This document shows, piece by piece, positions 44,971-52,057 of a stretch of 64,000 bases of DNA. How positions within the stretch are numbered: position 1 is the stretch's first letter; the number at the start of each line of letters is the position of its first letter. The DNA is from Shewanella sp. Choline-02u-19 (GTDB lineage: Bacteria; Pseudomonadota; Gammaproteobacteria; Enterobacterales; Shewanellaceae), in the NCBI RefSeq assembly GCF_002836205.1, contig NZ_PJBE01000013.1:372001-436000 (forward strand), read 5' to 3'. Below the pieces are notes generated by a model. That model was not told the DNA's origin, did no database searches, and saw nothing but the letters and a program-made list of their open reading frames with translations. Both the position numbers and the translations under genes were made by a program.

Positions 44971-46071
44971 TTAAACAGTGGCGTTAGGTGTCGTTGGTTT
45001 TTGCCTAAGAAAGCTTGTCAGTCGTGCGTGCACTCCCATAAATGTCATCGGCTGCTGGCAGCAGGGACAAGGTCGTATAGCTTTGGTTTTGGTAGCTTTT
45101 TCGAACGGCGCAAACATCGTTCCCGCAACCGCTAGCATGAGCTGTATTTGCAGTCTTAGTTTTCGGCAACTTCCTTGCAGTAATCCATAGTCTCTCACTC
45201 GACGTAATCCCTTCGGTAGCACATGCTGAAGCACTAACCATAGGAACTCCACCGTAGGTAAAGTGCGTATTTCAGTGGCTTTGGTTTGGCTATTTTGATA
45301 CTCGAAGGACACTTGATCTTCGGTTGCACTAATGATGCTTTTGTCAGACAAAACGCCGCGATAGAGGTATCTCGACAGGTACTTTAGCGCAGGTAGCCCT
45401 TTGCCAACATGCTGGCAGTCGACAACCCACTGTTTCGGGATGGCTGCTGGCAGCTTGATGTTGAGCTTGTCTGTCAATTGCTCAAGCAAGCGTGCTCGCC
45501 ATACTTTGGCGAGGTTAAAACTGTTAAACAGGTACTTGCCTTTGTTCTTGTGCCACTGTTGTTTGGCTTTGTTGAAACTCCCCGCGGGAATGATGAAGTG
45601 AATATGAGGATGGTAGTCGCGTCGCCGATTATGGGTATGTAGCACGCCCGTAAAACCGATGTCACCACCGAGTTTTTTTGCGTTTTTAGCAAATTCCTTG
45701 AGCACGCTAGCAGCGACGGTGAACATGGCTTGATAGACAAGTTCAGGCTGATGTTTGGCGGTAACTCTAAGCTCATAAGGCAGAGTGAAAGTGACCATGT
45801 AATACTCCACGGGCAACAGTTTAGCCTGCTGTTTTGCCAGCCAGTCGCTCGTGGTGTTGTGCTGACATTGCGGGCAACTGCGATGACCACAAGACAACGG
45901 AAAGTCAGCATGATGAGGGCAACTCTGACACGCCCACTGACTCGTTCTCTCAGTATTGGTGCGACAACTGAGCATGGCGAAAATAGCTTGCCGCATCGAG
46001 GTTGTGATTTGTTGATCAAAAGCCTGATTAAAGGTATCAAGATGGTCGCGTAAAATATCGATGAACTTCAT
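44971..46071 (-). CDS. IS91-family HUH transposase, copy 2
   Basis: Same 366-residue product as copy 1, with the same coupled ATGA start, HPHIHF motif and tyrosine cluster. No difference seen in the translated sequence, so a recent duplication is likely. Confidence 0.9.
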   Translation of the reverse strand: MKFIDILRDHLDTFNQAFDQQITTSMRQAIFAMLSCRTNTERTSQWACQSCPHHADFPLSCGHRSCPQCQHNTTSDWLAKQQAKLLPVEYYMVTFTLPYELRVTAKHQPELVYQAMFTVAASVLKEFAKNAKKLGGDIGFTGVLHTHNRRRDYHPHIHFIIPAGSFNKAKQQWHKNKGKYLFNSFNLAKVWRARLLEQLTDKLNIKLPAAIPKQWVVDCQHVGKGLPALKYLSRYLYRGVLSDKSIISATEDQVSFEYQNSQTKATEIRTLPTVEFLWLVLQHVLPKGLRRVRDYGLLQGSCRKLRLQIQLMLAVAGTMFAPFEKATKTKAIRPCPCCQQPMTFMGVHARLTSFLRQKPTTPNATV

Positions 46072-46958
46072 ACGTCGCACTCCCACTTCAAGATTAAATC
46101 ATCAGCAAGTTTGTTAATTGCCTCAGCGGTATTTTTACGGGTGATGTGGGTCAGTTTGGTGTAACGAGCGGTGGTGTTGAGGCTGTTATGACCGAGCAGG
46201 CTTTGCACTGAGCGCAGGTCTAGTCCTTGCTCTAGCAGATGGGTTGCGTAGCTATGTCGCAGATTATGCGGACTGATGGATTTATGAATATTGCACTCAG
46301 CAATGACTCGTTTTAAGGCTTTCTGAATGCCGCCTTTATCTATCATCGAATCCGGTTTACCGTCTTTACCAGGAAACATCAGGCGTGGATGGCGATGAGT
46401 TTGCCAGTAATATCGCAGCGCTAATAAGGTGCGTTGTGGTAGAGGAACCAATCTATCCTTACCGCCTTTAGCATTGCGAATATGCACCTGCATCATCTGT
46501 GAATCCACATCACCTATTTGCAATGAAATGGCCTCGCCGAGGCGCAACCCCATACTGTATAGGGTCAGAAAGCAGACCTGATATCGCAACTTATGTGTGA
46601 GACTTATAACGATGGCAACTTCAGTTGGGGTTAGGATATCGGGCAGTCGGTTGACCTGTGGAGGCTTAACGATGTTGAGCCACTCCCAGTGTTGGTTGAG
46701 CACATGGCGATAGAAAAACTGTAAGCCGTTACGGTCAAGCTTAACGGTGCTCCACGAGTGTGATGCTATCAGTTGAGCAAAGTAACGCTTTAAATCATCG
46801 GTGGTAAGGTTGTCGGGACAACGGTCAAAGAAGGCGGCAATACGCCGTACTGCACGGCTATATGCATCGATGGTGGCGGGTCGCTTGCCTTGTAGGGTTA
46901 AGTTGGTAAGATGTTGTTCATAAAGAGAATCAAAGCGGTGTTGTTCGAATGTGTCCAT
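46068..46958 (-). CDS. Tyrosine recombinase of the IS91-like element, copy 2
   Basis: Same 296-residue product as copy 1, with the complete R-K-H-R-H-Y catalytic set. A ribosome binding site TAGGAG (minus strand, just upstream) precedes the ATG in both copies. Confidence 0.88.
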   Translation of the reverse strand: MDTFEQHRFDSLYEQHLTNLTLQGKRPATIDAYSRAVRRIAAFFDRCPDNLTTDDLKRYFAQLIASHSWSTVKLDRNGLQFFYRHVLNQHWEWLNIVKPPQVNRLPDILTPTEVAIVISLTHKLRYQVCFLTLYSMGLRLGEAISLQIGDVDSQMMQVHIRNAKGGKDRLVPLPQRTLLALRYYWQTHRHPRLMFPGKDGKPDSMIDKGGIQKALKRVIAECNIHKSISPHNLRHSYATHLLEQGLDLRSVQSLLGHNSLNTTARYTKLTHITRKNTAEAINKLADDLILKWECDV

Positions 46959-47066
46959 GATAATACTCCTAGTAGTAAAGACCTAACAGGGTCTGTACTA
47001 ATAAGTATTTAGGATGGGAGATAGAGAGGGCTTTTATCTTTTCTGCCGCAGAGCGGCTTCGTTCAA

Positions 47067-47186
47067 CAAGAAATTTAAGAGTGATTCACAACGCTTGGCG
47101 CCTTCATTTCAAGTCAGTTTGGTGTTTATGGCACAATGGTTTGGGTAAGGTGGTAGCGTTGTTCACACCTTAATTTGGCGTTAGAT
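47067..47186 (+). other. attC site 8, right part (split by element copy 2), divergent type
   Basis: CAAGAAATTTAAGAGTG and CACAACGCTTGGCG at the left, TTGTTCACACC and TTGGCGTTAGAT at the right. With the TCTAA left of the element it forms an attC of about 126 bp, like the long repeats of Vibrio arrays and unlike its neighbours, suggesting a cassette captured from another lineage. Confidence 0.8.
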
Positions 47187-47201
47187 TAATTCGGAGATTA
47201 T

Positions 47202-47636
47202 ATGTTCGCGTATATAAAATATCGAAAAGAGCTACATTTTTTAAAAAAGAGACTTGCTAAACTTGAACAAGGGTATGTTGAAGTTGAAAAAAGTTATGAT
47301 GGTAAAGATGATCAAGGGCACCTTTCTCATTTAGCTTCACAGCAACACGATTTAGATATGTGGATTGAATATAGAAAAACATCATATTTCAAAAATAAAG
47401 CTGATTCTTTGCTTATCCCTATGCCAAGTGAAACAGATACATCAATGTACACTAATCATGATTTTGGTGATAAAAGTGGGGATGTGAAAATATTAACTTT
47501 AAATGGCATTCATTATTTGAGTACAAAAATAAGAGAAGAACAAAAAGCAACTCGTGAGGTTATAGCTTTCTACTTTACTATATTTACAGGGTTAATTGGT
47601 GCAACAATTGGTCTTGTCTCTGTACTTAAAACATAA
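47202..47636 (+). CDS. Cassette 9: C-terminally membrane-anchored protein
   Basis: A 144-residue protein with an N-terminal helical/coiled-coil part (HFLKKRLAKLEQGYVEVEKS) and a C-terminal hydrophobic helix (IAFYFTIFTGLIGATIGLV) that would anchor it by its tail. GGAG lies before the ATG. No family recognised. It follows the divergent attC 8, and so belongs to the cassette that ends in attC 9. Confidence 0.6.
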   Translation: MFAYIKYRKELHFLKKRLAKLEQGYVEVEKSYDGKDDQGHLSHLASQQHDLDMWIEYRKTSYFKNKADSLLIPMPSETDTSMYTNHDFGDKSGDVKILTLNGIHYLSTKIREEQKATREVIAFYFTIFTGLIGATIGLVSVLKT

Positions 47637-47735
47637 ATCTAACAAGGCGCTTAAAACGGAACTAAAACAGTAGGTTAAACTTAACTTCGCTACTAATTAC
47701 AACCCACAATTTTAGTCTGCTTAGCGCGGCGATAA
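47637..47735 (+). other. attC site 9 with altered core (GCGATAAAT)
   Basis: TAACAAGGCGC at the left, GCGCGGCGATAAATT at the right, where every other site has GCGTTA. The conserved GTT of the R' core, where integrase cuts, reads GAT. Arms and apical region otherwise look normal. Confidence 0.8.
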
Positions 47736-47760
47736 ATTGCTTTCGATGGAAGAAGTACTT

Positions 47761-48039
47761 ATGAACAGCATCCCTGTTTACGAAGATAAAGTGATAGCTG
47801 TTCTTAATGATATGCGCAGTGAAGGTGTTACTGAGGCTAGTACTATAAATATTCTAGAGCTATATCAAGGTGGCTTTCACAGCAATAAAGGAATACCAGC
47901 TAGTATTTCTTTTAATGCTAATTTTGGAAAGTGGCTACAAAGAAACTCATCAGTGTTAGAAATTAAAGAGCAAGATGCTAATCAAGCTGCGGTTGATAAC
48001 AATGGCCGTAAAACTACTTGTTCAATATGGGCAATTTAA
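47761..48039 (+). CDS. Cassette 10: small protein of unknown function
   Basis: 92 residues from the ATG after GGAAGAAG; two earlier in-frame starts (47737 TTG, 47746 ATG) are possible. Soluble, helical N-terminus (VYEDKVIAVLNDMRSEG), resembling a small winged-helix-like or unknown domain; composition unremarkable. Ends two bases before attC 10's TAAC. Confidence 0.5.
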   Translation: MNSIPVYEDKVIAVLNDMRSEGVTEASTINILELYQGGFHSNKGIPASISFNANFGKWLQRNSSVLEIKEQDANQAAVDNNGRKTTCSIWAI

Positions 48040-48098
48040 CAAGAACTTTAAACGGAACATAAACAGTTGGCTATGTTCCGTTTAAGTGGGCGTTACCC
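48034..48098 (+). other. attC site 10, short type (65 bp), last of the array
   Basis: TAACAAGAAC to GGGCGTTACCC. The arms CTTTAAACGGAACATA and TATGTTCCGTTTAAG pair over 15+ bases around AACAGTTGGC. It is much shorter than its neighbours, like the classic 60-bp element. No further attC was found to the right. Confidence 0.82.
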
Positions 48099-48452
48099 AA
48101 TACTTTCCCTAATGGCAAAAGTCATTTTCAGAGCTTTAGCACTAACTCGCTTTTGTCCAATTTTGAGTTGTCTAGATTGCGATAGACTCACTTATAGCAA
48201 AGTGTGGTCAGTGCCCTGTCAATTTTACAGATGATTTATTTGAAGCGAAAAAGCCAATAAAACTTCGAGTGAATTATTGAACTAAAACTACAAGTTAGAT
48301 TAAAGTATCACAACTTAAGGTCAGAGTTAGGTGATTTCGAACACAATCATCGAGTACGCCATTTAGGGAAGAAGTCATTCAATCATATGTGCCTATCAAT
48401 CTCTCTATAAAAGTTTACTTTGCCCCCACTTGTTTATGTGTGAGAGGATTTA
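48099..48452. other. Intergenic right flank of the array
   Basis: 354 bp of AT-rich sequence after the last attC. No gene supported and no further attC core. Presumably includes the promoter of the next gene. Confidence 0.4.
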
Positions 48453-49079
48453 ATGGGGAAATTAATAGACGTACCTTATTTTCAGCAACCTAAGAACTCT
48501 GCAAAATGTGGTGCAGCGTGTGCAGTTATGCTCATTAAACATTATTTAGGGAAAAAATCTGACATTGATGACGTTTGGAAGAATGTTTCAGCAATTAGTC
48601 CAGAATTACATCGTGAGTATTGTAGAACTTATAGAATAGGAGCTTACCTTTCTAAGGTTGGACTTCGTTCTTGTACTGTTAGGTACTCTTCATTACAGCC
48701 GTTTCTGTTATTCTGTAATGAAAAAGGAATAGCACCAATTATCAATCATAAGTCTTTTGAAGATCGTATTGCTGGACATTTTTCAGTAGTTAAAAACATT
48801 TCTAACAATCTTGTTATTATTAATGATCCTGAAAACAAAAAAAGAAAGAGTGTACCTCTTTCTGAGCTTGAATTAATGGGATCTAAAAGTGGAGAGAATG
48901 ATGAGGTTGGTGGTAATACCGCCATTCTACCAATATCAACTTTTGATTTTGAATCAAGGCCTTGCCCATCATGTGGTGAGGACATCGATATTTCATTCAC
49001 TAAATTAGCAAATAGAAATAATAGACTTGTTATTGAAGACTTATGTCAAACTTGTGACCGCTTCAGTTCATCTCAATAA
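48453..49079 (+). CDS. C39-like papain-fold peptidase with zinc-ribbon tail
   Basis: A 208-residue protein. It starts VPYFQQPKNSAKCGAACAVML, with Cys19 as the nucleophile of C39-like peptidases, followed by His109 in AGHFSVVKNI and Asp125 in IINDPE. Residues ~170-200 add CPSCGED and CQTC, a possible zinc ribbon, which is unusual. Such standalone C39-like proteins may process leader peptides, or act in toxin/ubiquitin-like or defence contexts. No ABC exporter is attached. No attC follows, so it is not a typical cassette, although it has the same AT-rich character. Confidence 0.6.
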   Translation: MGKLIDVPYFQQPKNSAKCGAACAVMLIKHYLGKKSDIDDVWKNVSAISPELHREYCRTYRIGAYLSKVGLRSCTVRYSSLQPFLLFCNEKGIAPIINHKSFEDRIAGHFSVVKNISNNLVIINDPENKKRKSVPLSELELMGSKSGENDEVGGNTAILPISTFDFESRPCPSCGEDIDISFTKLANRNNRLVIEDLCQTCDRFSSSQ

Positions 49080-49111
49080 CACATGACGCGATAAAGTGTC
49101 GCGCTATTGAG
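49072..49111. terminator. Stem-loop overlapping the end of the C39-like gene
   Basis: Outer arms CTCAATA/TATTGAG and inner arms CGCGA/TCGCG around TAAAGTG. No T run; role as a terminator is by position only. Confidence 0.4.
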
Positions 49112-49657
49112 CATACGTTTCCTAATGAAACCTCACGAGCTAGATTCGAATCTCTAAAACGTTTCTGTCCAGAAATGAGCTAGACGCTACTCTAAACTCG
49201 CTGGCAGATCATCTGCTGTGGAACGTGCAAGCTTCTGAAAAAGGGATTTTTCAGCAGAGCCTACATGGAGGTATTCACGGCGGCTTGCAAAGGAACATAG
49301 TGGATGAGCTGCTTTCCATCATAAGTAGATGTTTTAGGTAATGGCACTAGAACCCGGCCCAGAAGCCTTGCCGGGATGACTCCCAATTATTCCCAAGTTG
49401 TTCTGCTAAGCTATCTCATCTCTGTCCAGATATGAATTGAAGAGCCGCTGCTTAGTGGTATTTAGGTGCTCGAACAGCAGCCTGATCCAATGTGCCGATA
49501 TTCAATTCTGCTCGAAACAAAAAACGCAGCTAATGAGCTGCGTTTTTTATTGCTGAGATCCTGTAAAGCACCGCTGCAATCTACTTTACTTAAAGACAAA
49601 ATTACTAAATAAACAAGCCACCTAGTAAACAAATCACTAAGTTACCTCATAAAATGT
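49112..49657. other. Intergenic right boundary of the accessory region
   Basis: No gene supported over ~545 bp. At 49519-49550 AAAACGCAGCT(AATG... )AGCTGCGTTTTTT forms a strong A/T-flanked hairpin, bidirectional, and probably ends the minus-strand liu transcript (annotated separately). Confidence 0.5.
49519..49550. terminator. Bidirectional terminator of the liu operon
   Basis: AAAACGCAGCT - AAT(G) - AGCTGCGTTTT flanked by A and T runs on both sides, 108 bp past the last liu gene on the minus strand. Confidence 0.85.
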
Positions 49658-50314
49658 CTAGAAGCTCATTTCAGGCACGTGCTCTGGCACAACGAGCTTA
49701 CCTGCTGTTTTAGAGACGATCTCTTCAACCGATACCCCTGGAGCGCGTTCAAGCAGATGGAAAGCGCCGTCTTTTATTTCCATAAAGGCCAAATCCGTCA
49801 GTACCCGTTTGATACAGCCAAAACCGGTGAGTGGCAGTTCGCATTTAGGGAGCAGCTTAGAGTTACCTTTTTTATCAGCGTGCATCATGGTGACGATGAT
49901 ATTGTCAGCGCCTGCGACTAAATCCATCGCGCCGCCCATGCCTTTAATCAACTTACCTGGGATCATCCAAGAGGCGATAGAGCCTTGCTCGTCGACTTCA
50001 AATGCACCCAGTACCGTTAAATCAACATGGCCGCCGCGGATCATAGCGAAGCTCTCTGCGGATGAGAAGAATGAGGCGCCATCAACAGCGGTTACCGTTT
50101 GCTTACCGGCATTGATTAAGTCGGCATCTATGGTGTCTTCGGTTGGGAATTCGCCCATACCGAGTAAACCATTTTCAGATTGCAGCATCACCTCTATTCC
50201 TTCAGGAATGTAGTTGGCGACTAATGTTGGAATGCCTATGCCTAGATTGACGTAAAATCCGTCTTGGAGTTCTTTTGCTACACGTTGCGCGAGTTGCTCT
50301 CTTGATAATGCCAT
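49658..50314 (-). CDS. liuG: 3-oxoacid CoA-transferase subunit B
   Basis: A 218-residue subunit of the succinyl-CoA:acetoacetate type CoA-transferase. It has NLGIGIPTLVANYIP and the conserved catalytic-Glu region SENGLLGMG near residue 48, and EMSF at the C-terminus. It starts 12 bases after subunit A and completes leucine breakdown by activating or releasing acetoacetate. Name by position in the liu cluster of Shewanella (LiuG); the enzyme class is clear. Last gene of the cluster. Confidence 0.88.
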   Translation of the reverse strand: MALSREQLAQRVAKELQDGFYVNLGIGIPTLVANYIPEGIEVMLQSENGLLGMGEFPTEDTIDADLINAGKQTVTAVDGASFFSSAESFAMIRGGHVDLTVLGAFEVDEQGSIASWMIPGKLIKGMGGAMDLVAGADNIIVTMMHADKKGNSKLLPKCELPLTGFGCIKRVLTDLAFMEIKDGAFHLLERAPGVSVEEIVSKTAGKLVVPEHVPEMSF

Positions 50315-50326
50315 AGTGTAGCCTCC

Positions 50327-51043
50327 TTATCTTTTAGCGTCAGTGACGGCTTTAACGGTACGTTGCTCGATACGTTTCTCGAACGTGCCTTGGATAATAC
50401 GGTTTACATAGATCCCAGGGGTATGAACATGGTCTGGATCGAGTTCACCAGGCTCAACAATGTGCTCCGCTTCTACCACGGTAATTTTACCGGCCGTAGC
50501 CATCATTGGATTAAAGTTGGCGGCAGTTTTACGAAACACCAAGTTACCCATAGTATCGGCTTTCCATGCGCGAACTAAGGCAAAGTCGGCTTTAAGTGCA
50601 GGCTCTAATACATAGTGACGACCGTCTATTTCGCGGGTTTCTTTACCTTCAGCGACGGGCGTACCGTATCCTGTAGCGGTAAAAAACGCGGGAATACCGG
50701 CACCGCCAGCTCGAATTTTTTCTGCGAGAGTGCCTTGAGGCGTTAAGATCACGTTCAGTTCTCCCGAGAGCATTTGCTGCTCAAAGGTGGCATTTTCGCC
50801 AACGTAAGAGGCGATCATGGTATCAATTTGGCGACTCTTCAATAGCAGCCCTAGACCAAAGTCATCGACGCCTGCGTTGTTAGAGATAGCCGTTAGGCCT
50901 GTTACGCCCATTTTTACCATCTCGGCGATTAAGCCTTCGGGAATACCGCATAAGCCAAATCCACCGACCATGACGGTCATGTCATTACTGAGGCCTTTTA
51001 ATGCCTCTTCATAACTACCGACAACCTTGTTTAGTCCTGCCAT
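50327..51043 (-). CDS. liuF: 3-oxoacid CoA-transferase subunit A
   Basis: A 238-residue subunit with the family glycine motif VGGFGLCGIPEGLI near residue 25, ISNNAGVDDFGLG and LTPQGTLAEKIRAGGAGIPAFFTATG. It works with subunit B as an alpha2beta2-type CoA-transferase on acetoacetate. Order A then B, with a short gap, is standard. The gap of ~110 bp to the lyase gene upstream contains no recognised promoter, so the two probably share the operon transcript. Confidence 0.88.
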   Translation of the reverse strand: MAGLNKVVGSYEEALKGLSNDMTVMVGGFGLCGIPEGLIAEMVKMGVTGLTAISNNAGVDDFGLGLLLKSRQIDTMIASYVGENATFEQQMLSGELNVILTPQGTLAEKIRAGGAGIPAFFTATGYGTPVAEGKETREIDGRHYVLEPALKADFALVRAWKADTMGNLVFRKTAANFNPMMATAGKITVVEAEHIVEPGELDPDHVHTPGIYVNRIIQGTFEKRIEQRTVKAVTDAKR

Positions 51044-51154
51044 TGTTATAATCTCCTTATTAAAAGAGCCACTTTTAAAACTTGTAGGGTAGGCGGCTCT
51101 CTAAAAACTAATTCTTTAAAATCTAGTTCTTTAAAATATGTAAGCAACTCTGCG

Positions 51155-52057
51155 TTAAACGGCGAGTGCTTGTGCGACCTTGGCGCCATTCGTGCGTCCA
51201 AGTGCTTGGCTAATTTTGTTACCTGCAAGTGCAAGTTTGTTTAGATCGATACCGGTTTCAATACCGAGACCATGGAGCATATAGACGAGGTCTTCGGTGG
51301 CTAAATTACCCGATGCCCCTTTGGCATAAGGACAACCGCCAAGACCTGCCACCGATGAGTCAATGACGCTGACGCCAGTCTCTAAACAGGCCAATATATT
51401 AGCGAGTGCTTGACCGTAGGTGTCATGGAAATGCAGCGCCAGTTGCGAAACGGGCACAACAGTGGCGACAGCTTCCACCATCTTCCGGGCATTATGCGCA
51501 GTACCAACACCTATGGTGTCGCCGAGCGAAATTTCATAACAGCCCATTTTGTAAAGTAATTCAGACACCCGAGCCACTTCACTAACGGCGATATGACCTT
51601 CGTAAGGGCAACCCAGCACGCACGATACATAACCGCGCACCCTGATATTATTGGCTTTAGCCAGCTCCATTACTGGGATAAAGCGCTCAATTGATTCCTC
51701 TATCGAGCAGTTAATATTGCGCTGGCTAAAGCTTTCTGACGCCGCGCCAAAAATGGCAACTTCGTCGGCGCCGGCGGCAAGTGCAAGTTCCAAGCCTTTA
51801 AGATTAGGGGTGAGGGCACTGTAGGTCACGCCAGTGTTACGGGTAATTCCTTTAAGCACATCAGCCGAGTCGGCCATTTGCGGTACCCATTTAGGCGACA
51901 CAAAACTTGCGGCCTCGATGCGTTTTACACCCGCTGCGGCTAAACCTTCAATCAAGACAATCTTATCTGCCGTGGTGACGGGCTTTTCGTTTTGCAAACC
52001 GTCACGGGCGCCGACTTCAAATATGCTGACTTGTTTAGCGTATGAATTAGAGGCCAT
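51155..52057 (-). CDS. liuE: Hydroxymethylglutaryl-CoA lyase
   Basis: A 300-residue TIM-barrel enzyme that splits HMG-CoA to acetoacetate and acetyl-CoA, the last carbon-carbon step of leucine catabolism. Visible features: VSIFEVGARDGLQNE (start of the HMGL-like barrel), SFVSPKWVPQMAD, SCVLGCPYEGHI, LHFHDTYGQALAN (metal-binding His) and GLGGCPYAKGASGNLATED, the lyase signature with the catalytic Cys. It starts immediately after liuD with no gap. Confidence 0.93.
   Translation of the reverse strand: MASNSYAKQVSIFEVGARDGLQNEKPVTTADKIVLIEGLAAAGVKRIEAASFVSPKWVPQMADSADVLKGITRNTGVTYSALTPNLKGLELALAAGADEVAIFGAASESFSQRNINCSIEESIERFIPVMELAKANNIRVRGYVSCVLGCPYEGHIAVSEVARVSELLYKMGCYEISLGDTIGVGTAHNARKMVEAVATVVPVSQLALHFHDTYGQALANILACLETGVSVIDSSVAGLGGCPYAKGASGNLATEDLVYMLHGLGIETGIDLNKLALAGNKISQALGRTNGAKVAQALAV

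Larger units (their letters stand above)
44715..47066 (-). mobile_element. IS91-like element with tyrosine recombinase, copy 2 (inside attC 8)
   Basis: The second copy, same orientation, same 2352-bp length; every stretch I compared by eye matches copy 1. The left flank ends ...TCTAA and the right flank begins CAAGAAATTTAAG, which joined restores TCTAACAAGAAATTT, the start of an attC of a different sequence type. Its insertion point is therefore the same TAA^CAAG position in an otherwise unrelated attC. Element ends have the same four-base ambiguity. Confidence 0.88.
36773..48098 (+). other. Integron-type gene-cassette array without integrase, interrupted by two IS91-like elements
   Basis: Ten cassettes on the + strand, each a gene followed by an attC site beginning TAACAAG and ending GCGTTA(R). 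Most attC sites are ~92-101 bp with an apical stem resembling Vibrio/Shewanella repeats (motifs like GTTCGTGCCTCAC or TTCGCTTCGC in the middle); two differ (a 126-bp type and a 65-bp type). In four cassettes the stop codon overlaps the TAAC of the following attC. No IntI-like protein is found in the window; the tyrosine recombinases present belong to the insertion elements and lack IntI's extra helix. This is a cluster of attC sites lacking integrase, or the tail of an array whose integrase lies elsewhere. Confidence 0.85.
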
